From: Chlorophyllum brunneum
Taxonomy: Eukaryota > Basidiomycota > Agaricomycetes > Agaricales > Agaricaceae
Reading direction: 5' to 3'
Length of the DNA stretch: 64,000 nt
Assembly: GCA_963576785.1 (NCBI GenBank)
Contig: OY756144.1
Span: 434,001-498,000, forward strand
How positions within the stretch are numbered: the first letter of the stretch is position 1; each line of letters begins with the position of its first letter. The notes under the pieces are model-generated. The model searched no databases. It had not been told where the DNA came from and saw nothing but the letters and a program-made list of their open reading frames with translations. The position numbers were made by a program, and so were the translations under genes. Shown here piece by piece: positions 1-12,310 of this stretch.

Positions 1-1272
1 TTTCCAAGGAGACACGAGTGTCCGGAAATTTGATCAGAAATTTATGAATGTTGGGGATAGAGCAAGACGAAACTCATCTATCCCTTACTTCCATCTTTAT
101 TCTTTCCCAGCTCGTCATCTTCGGTGCGTACTCAAGATTTATGTCTGCCGGCAGAGGCACATTTGCCGTCGAATATTGCAGGAATTTGCATGACGGGCTC
201 GCTGGAGAACGTATATTGTAATCGCTCTTGCTCTGGAGGCTGAATTTGGGACCTTTACGAGTAGGAATCGTGGTGGCTGTAACACTGGGTTCTATGTGCA
301 AGATCGTAACATTCCTGGATACATACGTGGAGTAGCATTCCGAGATTTGAATAGACATGTCCCCAGTGGCTTGGATTCTACTGAGAGTATCAGTCAGTGA
401 TGTGCGTGAGAAAGGGATTTCCAAGTGGCCGACATACCACCGAATGTAAAATATCCAAACACTCGTCTGGTATCACACAACCCCCTGACTCGACCAGTGG
501 GTGACTGACATACAGTCCATCTGCTTACTCCACCTACGACTTTCACCATCCCTCTCGACTCTCTCTACAACACGGCGCACCAGTTAACACAGAACCAAGG
601 TAGAAGACAACACCAAGCAAGGGTCAGGAAGCGTAACTCTCCACACCCTCCCTTTCACCGGCCTCAAGACCCCGACCACCAACACGGCCACGAAGAGGGG
701 CAAAGACAAGAAAATGATATAAATATCAGCGCATCAATTCACTTTTCTACGAACGCATACTCGACACATCGAAACAAACGTGTCCGGTTTTTTCCCCCCA
801 CCTCCCCACCCGATCTAGAGGTTTGGCGTATATACCTCGCGCACATCGAAGAACCACGGCTTGGCGTAGGCGTAAAAAGCATGGAATCGGCGAAGCGTTG
901 CGGGGGTGGTTCGACGAGGCATTAGAGGTGGATCGGGAGGTTCTCTGTGGACACGGTGCCGAGGAACTAGGAGTCGTTGGGATTGATATTCCTCTACCGC
1001 CAGATCCTAAATGTTGGGATAGTTCGTTCATTTGTCGGTCGCGATGATGCGACCGTGCTGAGAGTGAGTCTCAACGCCATTTGATGTGTACAATACTCAG
1101 CTGGATGTGTAGGTTGGGCCCATCCCTCCCACTCGAGTTATTCTCCCCTTCACGGCGACCCCAACATAATCTGTCCTCTCCTTTGCGCCTGCGAGATGGT
1201 ACGTTGAGCAAGTGGTTCGCGTCCCAGCCGTAAGCTCATATCCTGTTTACAGAATATGTTCTCGTTCGACTC
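1..1272. other. Intergenic, no gene recognised
   Basis: Several short open frames exist on both strands, but none shows a recognisable motif, splice-linked continuation or resemblance to anything else in the window. I see no RNA gene or clear repeat here. Confidence 0.4.
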
Positions 1273-1440
1273 ACAAGCATGCTTTCGTCGTGGGTTTCTG
1301 TGCATCCCATATTGCGTTGGATGAGCCCATATCTGACGAGTGCTACCATGGTGCGGCTTATGATGAAGAGTTCCGAGGGTAACACAGGTGCACGTATCTG
1401 GTCATACGGGTGCGTCTCATATGAGGTTAGTGCGTCTTTC
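1273..1440 (+). pseudogene. Protein kinase domain remnant
   Basis: The plus frame contains RWMSP followed about 20 residues later by ARIWSYGCVSYEV. These resemble kinase subdomain VIII (RWMAPE) and subdomain IX (SDVWSYGCVCYEV) of fungal serine/threonine or tyrosine-kinase-like kinases, in the right order and spacing. The catalytic loop and glycine loop are not visible upstream and the frame breaks soon after. Downstream sequence (YHHDEKR near 1475) could be the continuation after an intron but is out of frame. I infer a decayed kinase gene; a chance match is possible because only two short motifs support it. Confidence 0.4.
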
Positions 1441-4400
1441 TCTAATTTGCACCCAATCCTAAGTTAGCTGGTTACCACCATGACGAAAAGAGATATTGCC
1501 AAAAGTCGTGGGCCATTCATGGACGGATATCCTGTAACAGATGATGAACAAACACTAGAACCAAAAAAACCCCCTCGTTCGGCCTGCGTATTTCGACGCG
1601 GAACTGGAGACTGCGGACCGCGATGCCTTTCTGGAAAGCAGTAAAAGCAAAGTCAAGCTTTTCGTAACTCGTCCTAGGTATGTAAATACTTCATCTCCGT
1701 AACAACTACTGTCCTTTGACTCAAGTACCCGCTGAATGACCTCTCCCCAAGATTTCACTGGAATGGCGTTCCCCACCACACGTTGGCTCAGGTCCGGTAG
1801 TCAGGGTCGCTCGCAGCAAAACTCAACATACACCGTGGAAGACCTGACAGACTTGATGATGGGACTTAAATGCAAGCGAAACGATGCGCGGTATTCGATT
1901 TCCGTATCCCGGTGGGTCCGAGAGGCGAGAGGGCACCAAGAGGGGTGCTTTTGGGAGTTCTTTGCACGATAGTGTGCGCCTATCAGGGCCGCGTTTGATG
2001 CGGCTTTCCGTCAATAATCAGTTTGGAAGATGAATATTTCCGCGTCCTCAATGATGACCGCGATAGGCCTGCTGCTCCCAAGCAGGATGGACGCCGATGG
2101 AGGGACTTTGATTTGTGGATAGCTTCTTCGTTGTGAGTCTTTTGCCTAATGCTGCTTTTCGCATATTGTAGCCTGAAGCCATCGCCAGATCTTTCATGTC
2201 TTACTGTCGGAATCAACGCATCCATCGAGGCATGTACTACCAGAAAGACAAGTCTACAAAGGGATCCTAGGTACGAAACGGATTATCCGGTTGTTTCAGG
2301 ACCTTACGTCGGTTTAGTCCTATAGTGTTCATGTCTGTTCGTTTTTAGGGTCCAATCAACCTATCCTAAATGAACATGGATTAATGAACTGTTTATGCTA
2401 CACAGGGCCACAAAATATACTAGCTGGGGAGGTGATACTGCCAAACTGATCCATGCGAGGCTTGAAGATATCATTATGTCAGGGCGTAGAGACCGTCGTC
2501 CTGGGAGACCCTGACCGACTTACATCTGGAAGTGACGCACACAGTACGTCCACCCCATCGATTCAGCCCGCCAAGTTGTGGAAGAATTCAGCCCTAGCAC
2601 GAGGCAGTGAATACCGAGTGAATACCAAAAGTGAGAACAAAAAGCGGTTGATCGGCTTCCCTGAATGTCACACACGGGACCCTATTTTGAAAGCCAGCGA
2701 TGATCTGGTTCATCAGTCACGGATGGCATGGACTGATAACCCTGAATTGAATTGGCCTGACTAATGATTCCCGGTTCAATGGATCGAAGATTCTGAAAGT
2801 TTTGTATTGTTTGGGTTTGTGGGCGTGAAGGCGTGCTGCGGCAGATTGCGGTGATTGTCTCAAGTGAGATGAATATCGTTCGATTTGAGAGGCAAAGGAT
2901 CAGAGCTGTCATGAGACGCATATGCTACAGGGAAATCTTGTTCGCGTTTTAGTTAGAAAGGTAAAGCTGTCCTTAGCCGTACATAAGGAGATGAGCGTCG
3001 CGACAACTGGCTGTCCTTCATCGTTTAGTGGAACAAGTTTCACATTACTAGGTTCAGAAGAAAGTAGCTGTGTACCAGTCACGAGAGGATCGAGAGGAAA
3101 GTGAGAAGTCGGAACAATGTTGGGATGTAATTTTACTCCTGATATACTTCAGTTGATGGTGCTCAGGAGATCCGATGCAGGGAAAGTCGGCGCCATTGGC
3201 AGCGCTGATGATGGTAGCGTTGCAATGTTACTACTGCTTCCGTGCGTCGTTCATTGCTCCATATAGTTCAAGGAGTGGAGGATGACACGGATTAGACTGG
3301 ACATTATTTGAGATACGATAGGAGCCCTCCGAAAGCTATGAACGAGGCGTTGAAAAGAAACCGAGGGAATGATCGAATGACAAATGGAACAGGATTCTCC
3401 GAAGAGCACACCAAAAGGGTCGGTTGAGAGTTCGTAGAACATTCATCGCCGGTTGCAGGAGTACCGTCTGTAAACGATGGGGTTCTTGCTGGGGGTCCTT
3501 CATGGGGGGAGGAAGGTCCATTGTGTCCCTCATTCGGACCGCTTTCTCGAGACCGAAATGACTATGGTCGTGACACTACCATTGCTGATGGCAGCAGATA
3601 TAGATTATGCAAGTCGTTGTGTACATGTACTGACTATTGTGAACTCACGTTGTGCGACACCATAGTGTTTTCCCCTCTACCCGGAGCCTGCCTGTTGAAT
3701 CAAGTTGTTAGTCCACGTTTTCAGTGGACGGGGAATGCCATACTCACCGGAGACTCTCCCTCGCCTACTACGTGCTTCGTGTAATTGAATAGAACACTGA
3801 TTTTCTTCCCCCCTTTCACTTCTCACCCATTGGAGGAGGGGGGCTTAGCATGCTTCGAGATACTGGACCAACCGCCTGCCACTTTGATTTTGATTAAATA
3901 GCTGGCGTATAGTCATGATAAGTCTCCCGCTACCAGCAGGCTTAGGGTGATAAAGTACCTCGGGATATGGGACTTTCAAACACGAAACCAATGTCCGACC
4001 AATTCCTGAAGCTTGGTAGCGGCTCGTACAATAGCTATCCAAACTTGTTGACAGATGGCATAGGCAGACGATGGGCAAGGCGGGCAGCAGGTCTAAGTGA
4101 GCACGGCGGTGTTGCTATACTGGATGCTCACCGAAAGCATCCTTTCCAGCACCCACCGCACATCCATATTAAATCACCCCATCACGTTCTACACCAATTT
4201 TGCCGACCCAAGGCTCGGATTCCAGGTGTGAGCCGGAGGCCCTTCGCAGCAGCGGTTCTCCTGCGTTGTTATGTTATGTGAATATCCCTGCGAGGATTCT
4301 CGGGTCACCGATCGGTATCGGGGTATCCATGTCTCTTTGAATATCCTTTAGTTGGAGGACATTAACGACCCCTCCTAACGACGCACCCGCACGAAAAGCG

Positions 4401-5587
4401 AGCCATAACCAGCAAAGGCCAACGGGCATGCACCTTTTTCGAGCTCAATGTCCCCTACATAGTCCGAAACGATCGAATCGGGTACGACCTGAGGTAGAAG
4501 AGGGTGGAACAAAACGGTGACCCGTCACTCCGAAGTGTCGGGGGACACAGGGAATAATAAAACCCATTTGTGGGGTGCAGAAAGGCTCGTGGGATTAACG
4601 CATGAGGATCAAGTACCCTTGACGGCACGGACTAAGCAGTGCCTGCATGACGCCGCCTAATAATCAAAAAAACCATGACACTGGTGTACGTGAATGATTA
4701 GGGCCTGACCCAGAACAAAGCCAGAACAGAGCAACGAACTGAATAATGCCCACACCCCGGCAAATGCGTCCGTGGATGCCTTCATAGATCATAATACAAG
4801 CATACGTCCTGAGAGCCACTATGGTCAGTTACTGCCGCAGACTCGAGAGTATCGTTACCGCTGTACCTTGTAATATTCTGTCATTGGTGTTATAACGGTT
4901 TATGTCACCTGTGTTCACGAGACCCGCCGGGGCACATAGACAACACCCCCAACACGAATCTTCGGGGCTAATACCCTAACTATGTCGTTTACTCTTCCCC
5001 GCTCGTAGCCTTTTTCGCATTTGCTTCAAGTTCGGATCATATGGAATTACTTTCCTTGAAACATGTGGGCGCACACATTTTTGTTATCACGCGTGATGTA
5101 TATCGTACATCATTCATCACTAATCTAATTTTGCAACCCAACCATACACGGGACAAAGGCTGTCCATAGATCGCGATTGTACCGCCTGCGTAGTGGTTTG
5201 GAAGAAGTACAATGAATCTTCGCCCTACGGCAATGCCATCTGCGATCCTCACCACCAAGTGAAGTCAGGACCCAGAGAAGCTGCTTATTTTTCCATTGTC
5301 CCTTGAACTGGGTTCCGAAACATCGAAGCACCTGGAGACGAAGACAAAAGACCACACAAAAATAGCAGAGCTGTGACTCGGTTGCAAGCCTCACATGAAC
5401 AGATCCATGTTTCCACAAGATACAATCGTGGTTCTCAATCAAGTTACGCAATGTGTGAGCTACGTTCAAAAGATTTACGACCGCTTCAGGTCGAGAACAG
5501 TAGTTCAAGACGTGATGATACTATGGGCATCGTCAAAAGCTGTGGACAGATGGGTCATATGCAAGTTCCAAAGAGGATGTCACTAAT
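1441..5587. other. Gene-poor stretch, nothing recognised
   Basis: About 4 kb without a supportable gene. A short open stretch at about 2029-2138 (+) looks protein-like in composition (acidic and basic residues alternating), but it is flanked by stops and matches nothing I know. No rRNA, tRNA, CRISPR-like or long repeat structure was seen. Confidence 0.4.
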
Positions 5588-6597
5588 CTATTCGAGACCC
5601 CAGATTGTGAAACAAGAGATAAGGCGACGGAAAAATGACCTTTTGGGCGCAGGTGCAGATGGCGAGTCTTCGATCGCTCGGGGGTCTGTGCGAGGCTCCG
5701 TAGGGGAGGCTCCCGCTGCCTGCCTTGGGCGAGGAATATCGTCTTCGGTGAAGATCAGAGGGTCGTCGCTGAGCTCGCCGCGTATGTTGGCAACATCGGC
5801 GAAAACTTGCCCGCTGGCCGTATGAAAGTCCGTCCAGCGGGATCGAACCGTGTCAAGCTCCTCGTCTGAAGGTGGCGTGGCCTCCATGGCCTCAGAAAGT
5901 CCACCCAGATGCTTCTCCATCTCCCGAAAGAAATTACCGACGTCTTGGAGACCAGAAGCGCACTCGTTAACAGCACGGAGCAGACCGCTGACACTCCGAG
6001 CATTTTCCTCACTCAAGGCAGTCTCTGTGCTCTTTTCCTCTGACGCCATAGAGTCAATAGACGTTGTCAAAGATACGAAGGAAGGTTTTATCACCATTGT
6101 GAGTTCTCAATAGCGAGGCGGCTCGTTCCACGGTACCGGTAGCATCTTGTCCAAACTGGATCATCTCCTTCTGAACTTTTTCACATTCTTTAGTCACGAT
6201 TCCGGTCTTGACACGCAGATATGGGATGCTTATAGGGCCTTGTTTCGCAGAACTCGACGCCGAGGGTGACACGGCCACAAGAAACTTGGCAAATATTCTT
6301 GCAAAGTTGTTTACGAAGTAAACAACGCGGAAGAGTCCCATGGCTTGCGTTGCTGCTTCAGCCCGAGTATCGTGTAAGAGCTCAAGCGCCTCTGGCTTAG
6401 GCTGCGTCTCATGAGATGCGCGCAGAGCAAGGTTCAAGTTGTCCAGTTCCCGAAGGATCTCCTCCAGCATATCTTTGAGTCGGAAAAGTATATGTTGCTC
6501 TGGCGGTAACTGAAGGGTTCGTGAGCCAGTAGCAAGCGGCTAGTGGTGCTAGACCTACTTTGAGAACGCGACATACTACCGGTCCAGTGTCAGGCAT
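5588..6597 (-). CDS. Helical family protein, paralogue 1 (3 exons, 301 aa)
   Basis: Function unknown. The model joins exons 6597-6559, 6509-6095 and 6039-5588. Introns are 49 and 55 bp with GT/AG ends, in phases 0 and 1, and give an uninterrupted 301-codon frame. Exon 1 is only 13 codons (MPDTGPVVCRVLK); exon 2 opens with LPPEQ and continues as predicted amphipathic helices; exon 3 holds a conserved helical block (about VSGLLRAVNEC to FFREMEKH), then P-S-D-E-E-L and a W-T-D-F segment. The protein ends in a proline/serine linker and a basic-aromatic tail (KRSFFRRLISCF). Exon sizes, intron phases and these motifs recur in the genes at 16157 and 60649, which supports the structure. No signal peptide or clear transmembrane segment. 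It is transcribed divergently from the gene at 6925. Confidence 0.7.
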
Positions 6598-6865
6598 GTG
6601 GAGGGGATATGGGGCGAAACGAGCTTGTCGGGATGGGACGACACCGTCGACACGACGCAAGGACGTGACACCCACCTTTGACGCCCGTGACAGCTCGGTG
6701 ATGGACAGAGAAGATCGGCTGTCGATTGATGGCACAATGAGGTATGTCTTGTTATCCCTAACCGAACCGCGTTGTCCACGATCTGCACCCACAACTCTTG
6801 TCCTAGACGGACGGACTGGTTCAGATCGTCCTGCATCCTGCGTCCTCAGTAGCGCTAGCGCAACG

Positions 6866-6874
6866 TATAAAAAT
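6866..6874 (+). promoter_or_regulatory. TATA box of the gene at 6925
   Basis: TATAAAAAT lies 59 bp upstream of the ATG at 6925, inside the 327-bp divergent intergenic region shared with the minus-strand gene starting at 6597. Position and sequence fit a fungal TATA element; the start site itself is not known. Confidence 0.5.
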
Positions 6875-6924
6875 GCCCTCAGAAGGCCTATCTAACTTCA
6901 ATTCCACTTGAACTTCTTTCTACA

Positions 6925-8808
6925 ATGTCCGTAGCTACTATTCCCCCCTCTGCCCCTCCCACCGTAGACGGTCCTGCCGACCTCAAATCCCATATGCAGA
7001 CCGCAATTGACACCTGCAGTCCATGGATGGCATCGCAATATCAGTATGCCATCCCTTTACCCTGCTTGCACGTATAGCTTATTTGCTTTGAACAGGGATG
7101 TCCCAGGGATGAGGAAGCCCATAGACGAACTTCGACAAGAAGTTGATGTCCTGATTGAAGGCCTCAAGGAGATAGTGAAAATGGGAGAGGCGGGTGGTAA
7201 CAACCTCTCTCTGATCATCCAAGGACTCCAGGGCATTGGAGACGACAACACTCCCACCGTTTCGGCTGCACTTGCAAATGAAACATTCGAGATCTTGAGA
7301 GCGCTTCCCATTCAAGGCAGGAGCAGAGTTCAAGCCTTCAGACTGAATATCATGAGGGTAACTACCCATCTAGCACATCGCGAATCTGCATCAAGCTAAG
7401 CTTCCCATAGATTCAGACCACCACAGTCAAAGAATCCCAACTTGCGGTCACAGACATGATGAATGGCAAGATAGCCCAGCAGAACGCACTTGAGGATTTT
7501 CAAGTTATGGGGGAGACCGTGGCCGGCGGCGTGGAGGGTGCCACCGGTGGCCAGACACTCTCTGCATTTGTTTGCCTCGTTCTTAGCCCGTTCATCAGAC
7601 TCGGGGTGGTCAAGCTCAACCGGAGTAAGGAGAAGAAGAAAGAGAGTAAGTAAACTACCTTCGCCCTTTCAACGGTCCTGATCTGGGCCCCAGAATCCCA
7701 CCAGCTGGAACAGCAATTTGCGGCGGCACTTCACAAGCTGGATGATCTCGCCTCAGATCTGACGTCACTTTGGACCAAAATGCGTGTCTTCGAACAGTAC
7801 TGGCCACAGTTAGAGACTTTGACCTACAACCTCAGGGTATTATCCGAAGAAGTCAAGAAAAACACAAATATCATAGAAGGAGTACAGACCGAAGATATCG
7901 AAGAGTTACGGTCCCAATTAATGTACTTCACCGAGGCGGTACGAGTATATTTCTTGCACTTCTCAAATATCCTGACCGAATCTGTATCCCAGATCAAGGG
8001 TGCGATATCCGACGAACCACTCTTCCCCTCCATCTCGACCAGGGATCTTGATAATGATGTGAGTAGAATCTGGCCGCCTTACCGATGAATCTGGTATTGA
8101 CGAAAGGGGCGGCCTCAGCCAACCATGAAAGGCGAGTTTCAGGTCTTTGGGGAAGAATTGCGCAAGATCCCCGCCGTCTTTGCAGAGTTGGAGACAACCA
8201 AATCTATCATCAGCCACTCGCACAAAAACGCGGATAGATACACGGAGAATGTCGGATTACTTCGCACTGGTCTCATCAAGCAACTTGAGACCATTCAGGT
8301 CGTCCTCAACACTTGGATTGCATATCTCCAATGCGGTTCCAAGGGCCAAGCCCTAGATCCCATGGCTGCTCTGATGCAACGCGAGAGTCCAAATCTTATC
8401 CAAATGCCTTACTTCTCCACCATTCAGGACATCCTCCAGTCTGAGGTCAGCCTTCTCCGCAGCCATTTTGCGTCCGTCAAGCAGAAGAAAGAAGAAGAGA
8501 ATGGGCATGAAGCTATTCAGGGAAGACGTGTCGCAACGAAAGAGGAAGCTTTGGCGATGCTTGCAAGGCTTCTGAAGGTTCTACAGAGCGTTCAACGCTT
8601 TTCGGGAGAATTTAGCCTAGCCCTCTATTCTTATGTTTCCAACGCTGCAATCTCTCCATTGCATTCTCACTCAGGCGGAGACGGAGATGTAAGGCCCCCC
8701 AAGGACCTATCTAGAGCCAGCCTCGCCGTTGCCGATAGTGCACTGGAGGCACTGGACCTTGCGGTGCAGACGTTGAGGGTGATGCAGAAACAGCCGGATC
8801 AAAGTTGA
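6925..8808 (+). CDS. 556-aa helical protein with central hydrophobic segment (5 exons)
   Basis: Function unknown. Exons 6925-7043, 7096-7357, 7411-7645, 7694-8058 and 8119-8808 join with consistent phases into 556 codons; introns are 48-60 bp with good splice ends. The product is almost wholly predicted helix with long heptad-like runs. Near residues 170-200 there is a glycine/alanine-rich hydrophobic stretch (GGVEGATGGQ then LSAFVCLVLSPFIRLGVV) followed by a lysine-rich KEKKKE. Two helical halves around one hydrophobic hairpin-like segment is a layout seen in membrane-inserting helical proteins of the ClyA/HBL type, but I see no sequence signature for that group, so this is only inference. 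It forms a divergent pair with paralogue 1 and may be distantly related to that family. Confidence 0.65.
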
Positions 8809-11221
8809 AGGAGAAAGGGACCAATTGACTATTTGTTACGGACAATCTTGGACATTAGAATCGTATATCTATAATCGTGGGTAAATAATCTGGTAGTTAC
8901 CATCGCTGGCCAATGATATAAATTCGTCCTGCTTCTGCCTCTGGTTAAAGGTTGCTTGTTGACCACATTTCCCTGTTTCCCAGTCAACATGCTCACCGTG
9001 TCTCATCGGGTGTTTGGACATACATATACAGTAACACCCTACCCATGTTTTTCACCAGCGCGCGGCTCGACTCACCATGAGCTTCGGGACTCATCATATA
9101 GCAGTAAGCCCCAAAAGCGCACTCCAGCGGTATCCGACGCGTCTATATATTATATCCATATCCGTTCATTATCAGGGCTTAACCGGACGAACAGGCACTC
9201 ACAAATTAATTGTGACATCAGGCGATGGTGATACTACAGAAGGCGCACCTCAAACCCATTGAGTCTTGAAAAGCGGTAAGTGTGAGGCCCTGACTGCGAC
9301 AGTAGGCAAGTGTAGGGTGGCTGTAAGTAGTACCGGAAGGTTTTGGTGATATGGTTCCCTGTACATGTTCTGCACGTCAACTGCCCCAAGAAGCGGTCAT
9401 GACGCAAAGGCCAATGCTGCTGCGGTTGCGAAGCTATGATTGGTTGGTCTACTGGCCCCACAGTTCCAAACCGACGTCAACAAATCAACGATCGCCTAAC
9501 TTAGATCCCAGATCTTTACCAGTTGATTAAAAGTCAGCGGTGGTCTGGCACACGCTACCAGCACCACAATGATCAATTTTAAATGATCATGGATCGTTAC
9601 TCATGATCGAACACAAGCCGCTCCAATCCTGGACGGCGATTGCCTGAATCGGAGATCTAGTAGCAAATTGTCTGATGTAGTATTTGTTTCACAAGGCGAA
9701 TGACTCACAATGACGAAACTACACACAAATGAAATTTATGTGCCCCGTCCTGTATGGGAGCAGCGGGCCTATCCCTGGTCATCATGAATGACGCAGATAT
9801 ATTCATCTTCCAGGCTGATCACGGGCGGAAAACCACATCATACGCGGCGCAGATAACCGCCCAGCATGGTGCGAAGAATTCCCAAAAACATGCCCTTTAG
9901 TGCCCCTTCGTCTCTCGGATCCACTGGACAGGAAAATAAAATGTCATGGATTGTTTAGCCTGCGTTTACGTCCTATCGTCGAGTTTTGATGCCGTTGACC
10001 CTGACTACCGGACCTGAGCCAGCATGTGGTGTAGGATGCCATTCTAGTGAAATCTGGGGAAAGATCATTTGGTGGATACTTGAGTCAGGGGGGCAGCTGG
10101 TACGGAGAATAGGTAATTACATGCCTAGCACAAGTTATGACAGTCGTGACTTTGCCTTGACTGCTTTCCAGAAAGGCATAGTGGTCCTCAGTCTCCTGTT
10201 CCACCTTGAACTAGATGGGCCAGATCTATTCGCAGCCCCGACGAAGCGGTATGTTTTTGGTTCTAGCATTTGTTCATCATCTCCTATATCTGTTACAGGA
10301 TATCATCGTTCGCAATTCATGGATATGGCCCACGACTTCTGGCAATATCCCTTCCCATCATGGCAGTAAGACTGAGAAAAGGGGACATTGGATGTATAGG
10401 TCTGGAGTGACACAGTCAACTTAGCAGTGGCTACAATTTAGAGAAGGATGTGCTAACGTCATAAGGGACACAGCCAAGGGATTAGACACCACTTTTCAGG
10501 TGTTGGGAGTACATCTTCGTCACCCGCAGAGAACTCGGGTGTTGTATACCGCACTGTGCTAACACTCGTTTAGACACACCGCCTCGTGGCCCCTACGACA
10601 AACCTCTTGATTGTGCGTGTGTTGCAACCCAGGTAAGAGGCCAGGGAGCTACAATGCAACTTGTCAGGACGTTCTCCGGGAGAGCAAGCAGTGAGTGATC
10701 GCGCATCAGAAGTAACGGAGGGTTATTGGGGTTGGTCGTAGAGGATCGCTGAGGCTTTCATGGACCATCCATTGCAAGGGACCCAAATTTTCTCCGGTTC
10801 ACTGTGAAGGACCATGCCAAGAAAGGGCCCAACCTACACCTTCAGCTAAGTAATTTGCACATCAAGTGGCATTGAGACTCACTCCCAGTACGGTCATATA
10901 ATCCTGCTTGCCAAACGGCCGAACCATCGAGCACTTGAGGCTAATGGACATGGCGTATAGGATTTACCCCAAACAGGATGGGTGTTGAGGGCAAATGTTT
11001 ACCCTGTGATCCCTTCATTGTGAGTCTTTTCATGTGGCAGTGACGACAATGTGTCTTAACCCAAAACCACAAGCCTGTTGGAATCTGAGATTCAATCCAC
11101 AGAAATTCCATGTCATTGTTCTTTGCGTCATTAACTTTGTATTTCACATAAATTTCATTATAAGTATCATAGTATATCTGAGTGTAAATCCCCATCCTTT
11201 TGCCTCCCAATAAACTTCGCT
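8809..11221. other. Intergenic, no gene recognised
   Basis: Short open frames only (for example 9986-10369 on the plus strand, 127 codons) with no motif or plausible exon continuation. A small cluster of TGATCA/ATGATC words occurs at 9570-9610. Nothing else was identified. Confidence 0.4.
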
Positions 11222-11851
11222 ATGTTCCCTTCAATAAAACCAACCCCAGATGATGGCCTGTTAGATGAGATCAAACAAATCTGCCAGTATACGCTCTACT
11301 CTGTGAATGACTTTCACCTTGCAATCACGGTGTTACAGGAATATTACCCTCTCTCTTGTGCCTTGGAAGAAACCCAGCTCCTGAGAGTGGCGGTGTTCAA
11401 CCAGTGTCATGAGATAGGGGCTATGGTGACTATCATGAAGGATTGTGCTCGGTTTTACTCTTCTGTGGTTGCAAACGTGAACGCTTGTGAAGAAGACCTG
11501 AAGACGGAGATAACGCGGATTAGTACGGTGGTCGACATCATGCTGGACTCGTTGCAGAGGATCGACCCCAGCGTTACTGTAGGCATCCAATACTTTCGGC
11601 GGGTCATTGGGAAGGTCACCCCTGTGCTCCCGATTATGACAATTGGTGGGTACTATTGGTCCCCTACAAAGACTTTTGATGTGATATTTCACACAGGCCT
11701 GCCTCGCGACAATGGCCCGTATATGTTTCTATCGAAATTTCGTGAATTCAAAGTCGTCGAGGATCTCCTTGACACATTTTGTCGGACCGTAGAGACATGC
11801 CAGGAGCTCGCAAACTACTACGAATGTTTTGAAGAACACAACGTAGTTTAA
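11222..11851 (+). CDS. Divergent helical family member, 3' end unresolved
   Basis: An ATG at 11222 opens a 209-codon frame. Its start (LLDEIKQICQY ... VNDFHLAITVLQE) and its end (VEDLLDTFCRTVETC ... ANYYECFEEH) align by eye with the two conserved blocks of the genes at 5588 and 16157, in the same order. There is no short first exon and no conserved intron between the blocks. The frame stops at 11849, where the paralogues continue for another 100 residues. A 36-bp GT-AG excision (11843-11878) reaches a stop after three codons; a 52-bp one (11827-11878) keeps the next frame open but uses the weak donor GTTTTG. The gene may be truncated, or its last exons may be mis-modelled. Confidence 0.5.
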   Translation: MFPSIKPTPDDGLLDEIKQICQYTLYSVNDFHLAITVLQEYYPLSCALEETQLLRVAVFNQCHEIGAMVTIMKDCARFYSSVVANVNACEEDLKTEITRISTVVDIMLDSLQRIDPSVTVGIQYFRRVIGKVTPVLPIMTIGGYYWSPTKTFDVIFHTGLPRDNGPYMFLSKFREFKVVEDLLDTFCRTVETCQELANYYECFEEHNVV

Positions 11852-11878
11852 CGGGACCCCTGACCTTCATCCCCAAAG

Positions 11879-12310
11879 TTACGACTGTGACACGGGACAT
11901 TGCATTCTTCGAAAAGCTCGCTCGGGCCCTCATTAGCGAAATCAAGGCCACCTTACTACCGAGATCGGCAAGCACAAGAGCAAAGAGGCACGAGAAAGGC
12001 AGAAAGAAGAGGACAGGAACGGAACCACTACTCGGTTGGGAAGTTTTCTATAGCTACGCTAGGCCGGGGTCTGGATACGCTACAGGCGCTGGAGGATGCT
12101 ATCGACGTGATATTGACTTTTTCCAGTGAGCTCCAGATGAGGTTGTTCCACCACGACAGCCGCCAGACCAGAAGAAGTGACGGGGGGGAAGAAATGGAGC
12201 TAGAACTTTTTCCCGCAGATTTTTTCCTCGTTTTCGAAAGGCTGGCGAGTGAAATTTCCATCAAACTCGCTCGCGAAATTACTAGGTTGACCGTCGAATG
12301 CTCCGGATGA
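11879..12310 (+). pseudogene. Possible 3' remnant of the 11222 gene
   Basis: Three helical-looking segments lie in three different frames: RDIAFFEKLARALISEIK (11890-11943), KHKSKEARERQKEEDR (about 11970-12020), and IATLGRGLDTLQALEDAIDV onward to a stop at 12310. No splice pair joins them cleanly. I read this as the decayed or unusually spliced continuation of the preceding frame; an independent small gene is the alternative. Confidence 0.3.

Noticed and set aside
1200..1280. Possible tRNA gene (A-box-like TGAGCAAGTGG and B-box-like GTTCGACTC)
   Set aside because: No acceptor-stem pairing or anticodon arm could be formed around these words.
2029..2138. Protein-like open stretch on the plus strand
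   Set aside because: Bounded by stops, with no start, splice partner or known motif.
6925..8808. Naming the 556-aa protein a pore-forming toxin
   Set aside because: Only overall helical layout and one hydrophobic segment suggest it; there is no family signature.
11650..11696. 47-bp GT-AG candidate intron in the 11222 gene
   Set aside because: Splicing it would shift the frame out of the conserved block that follows.
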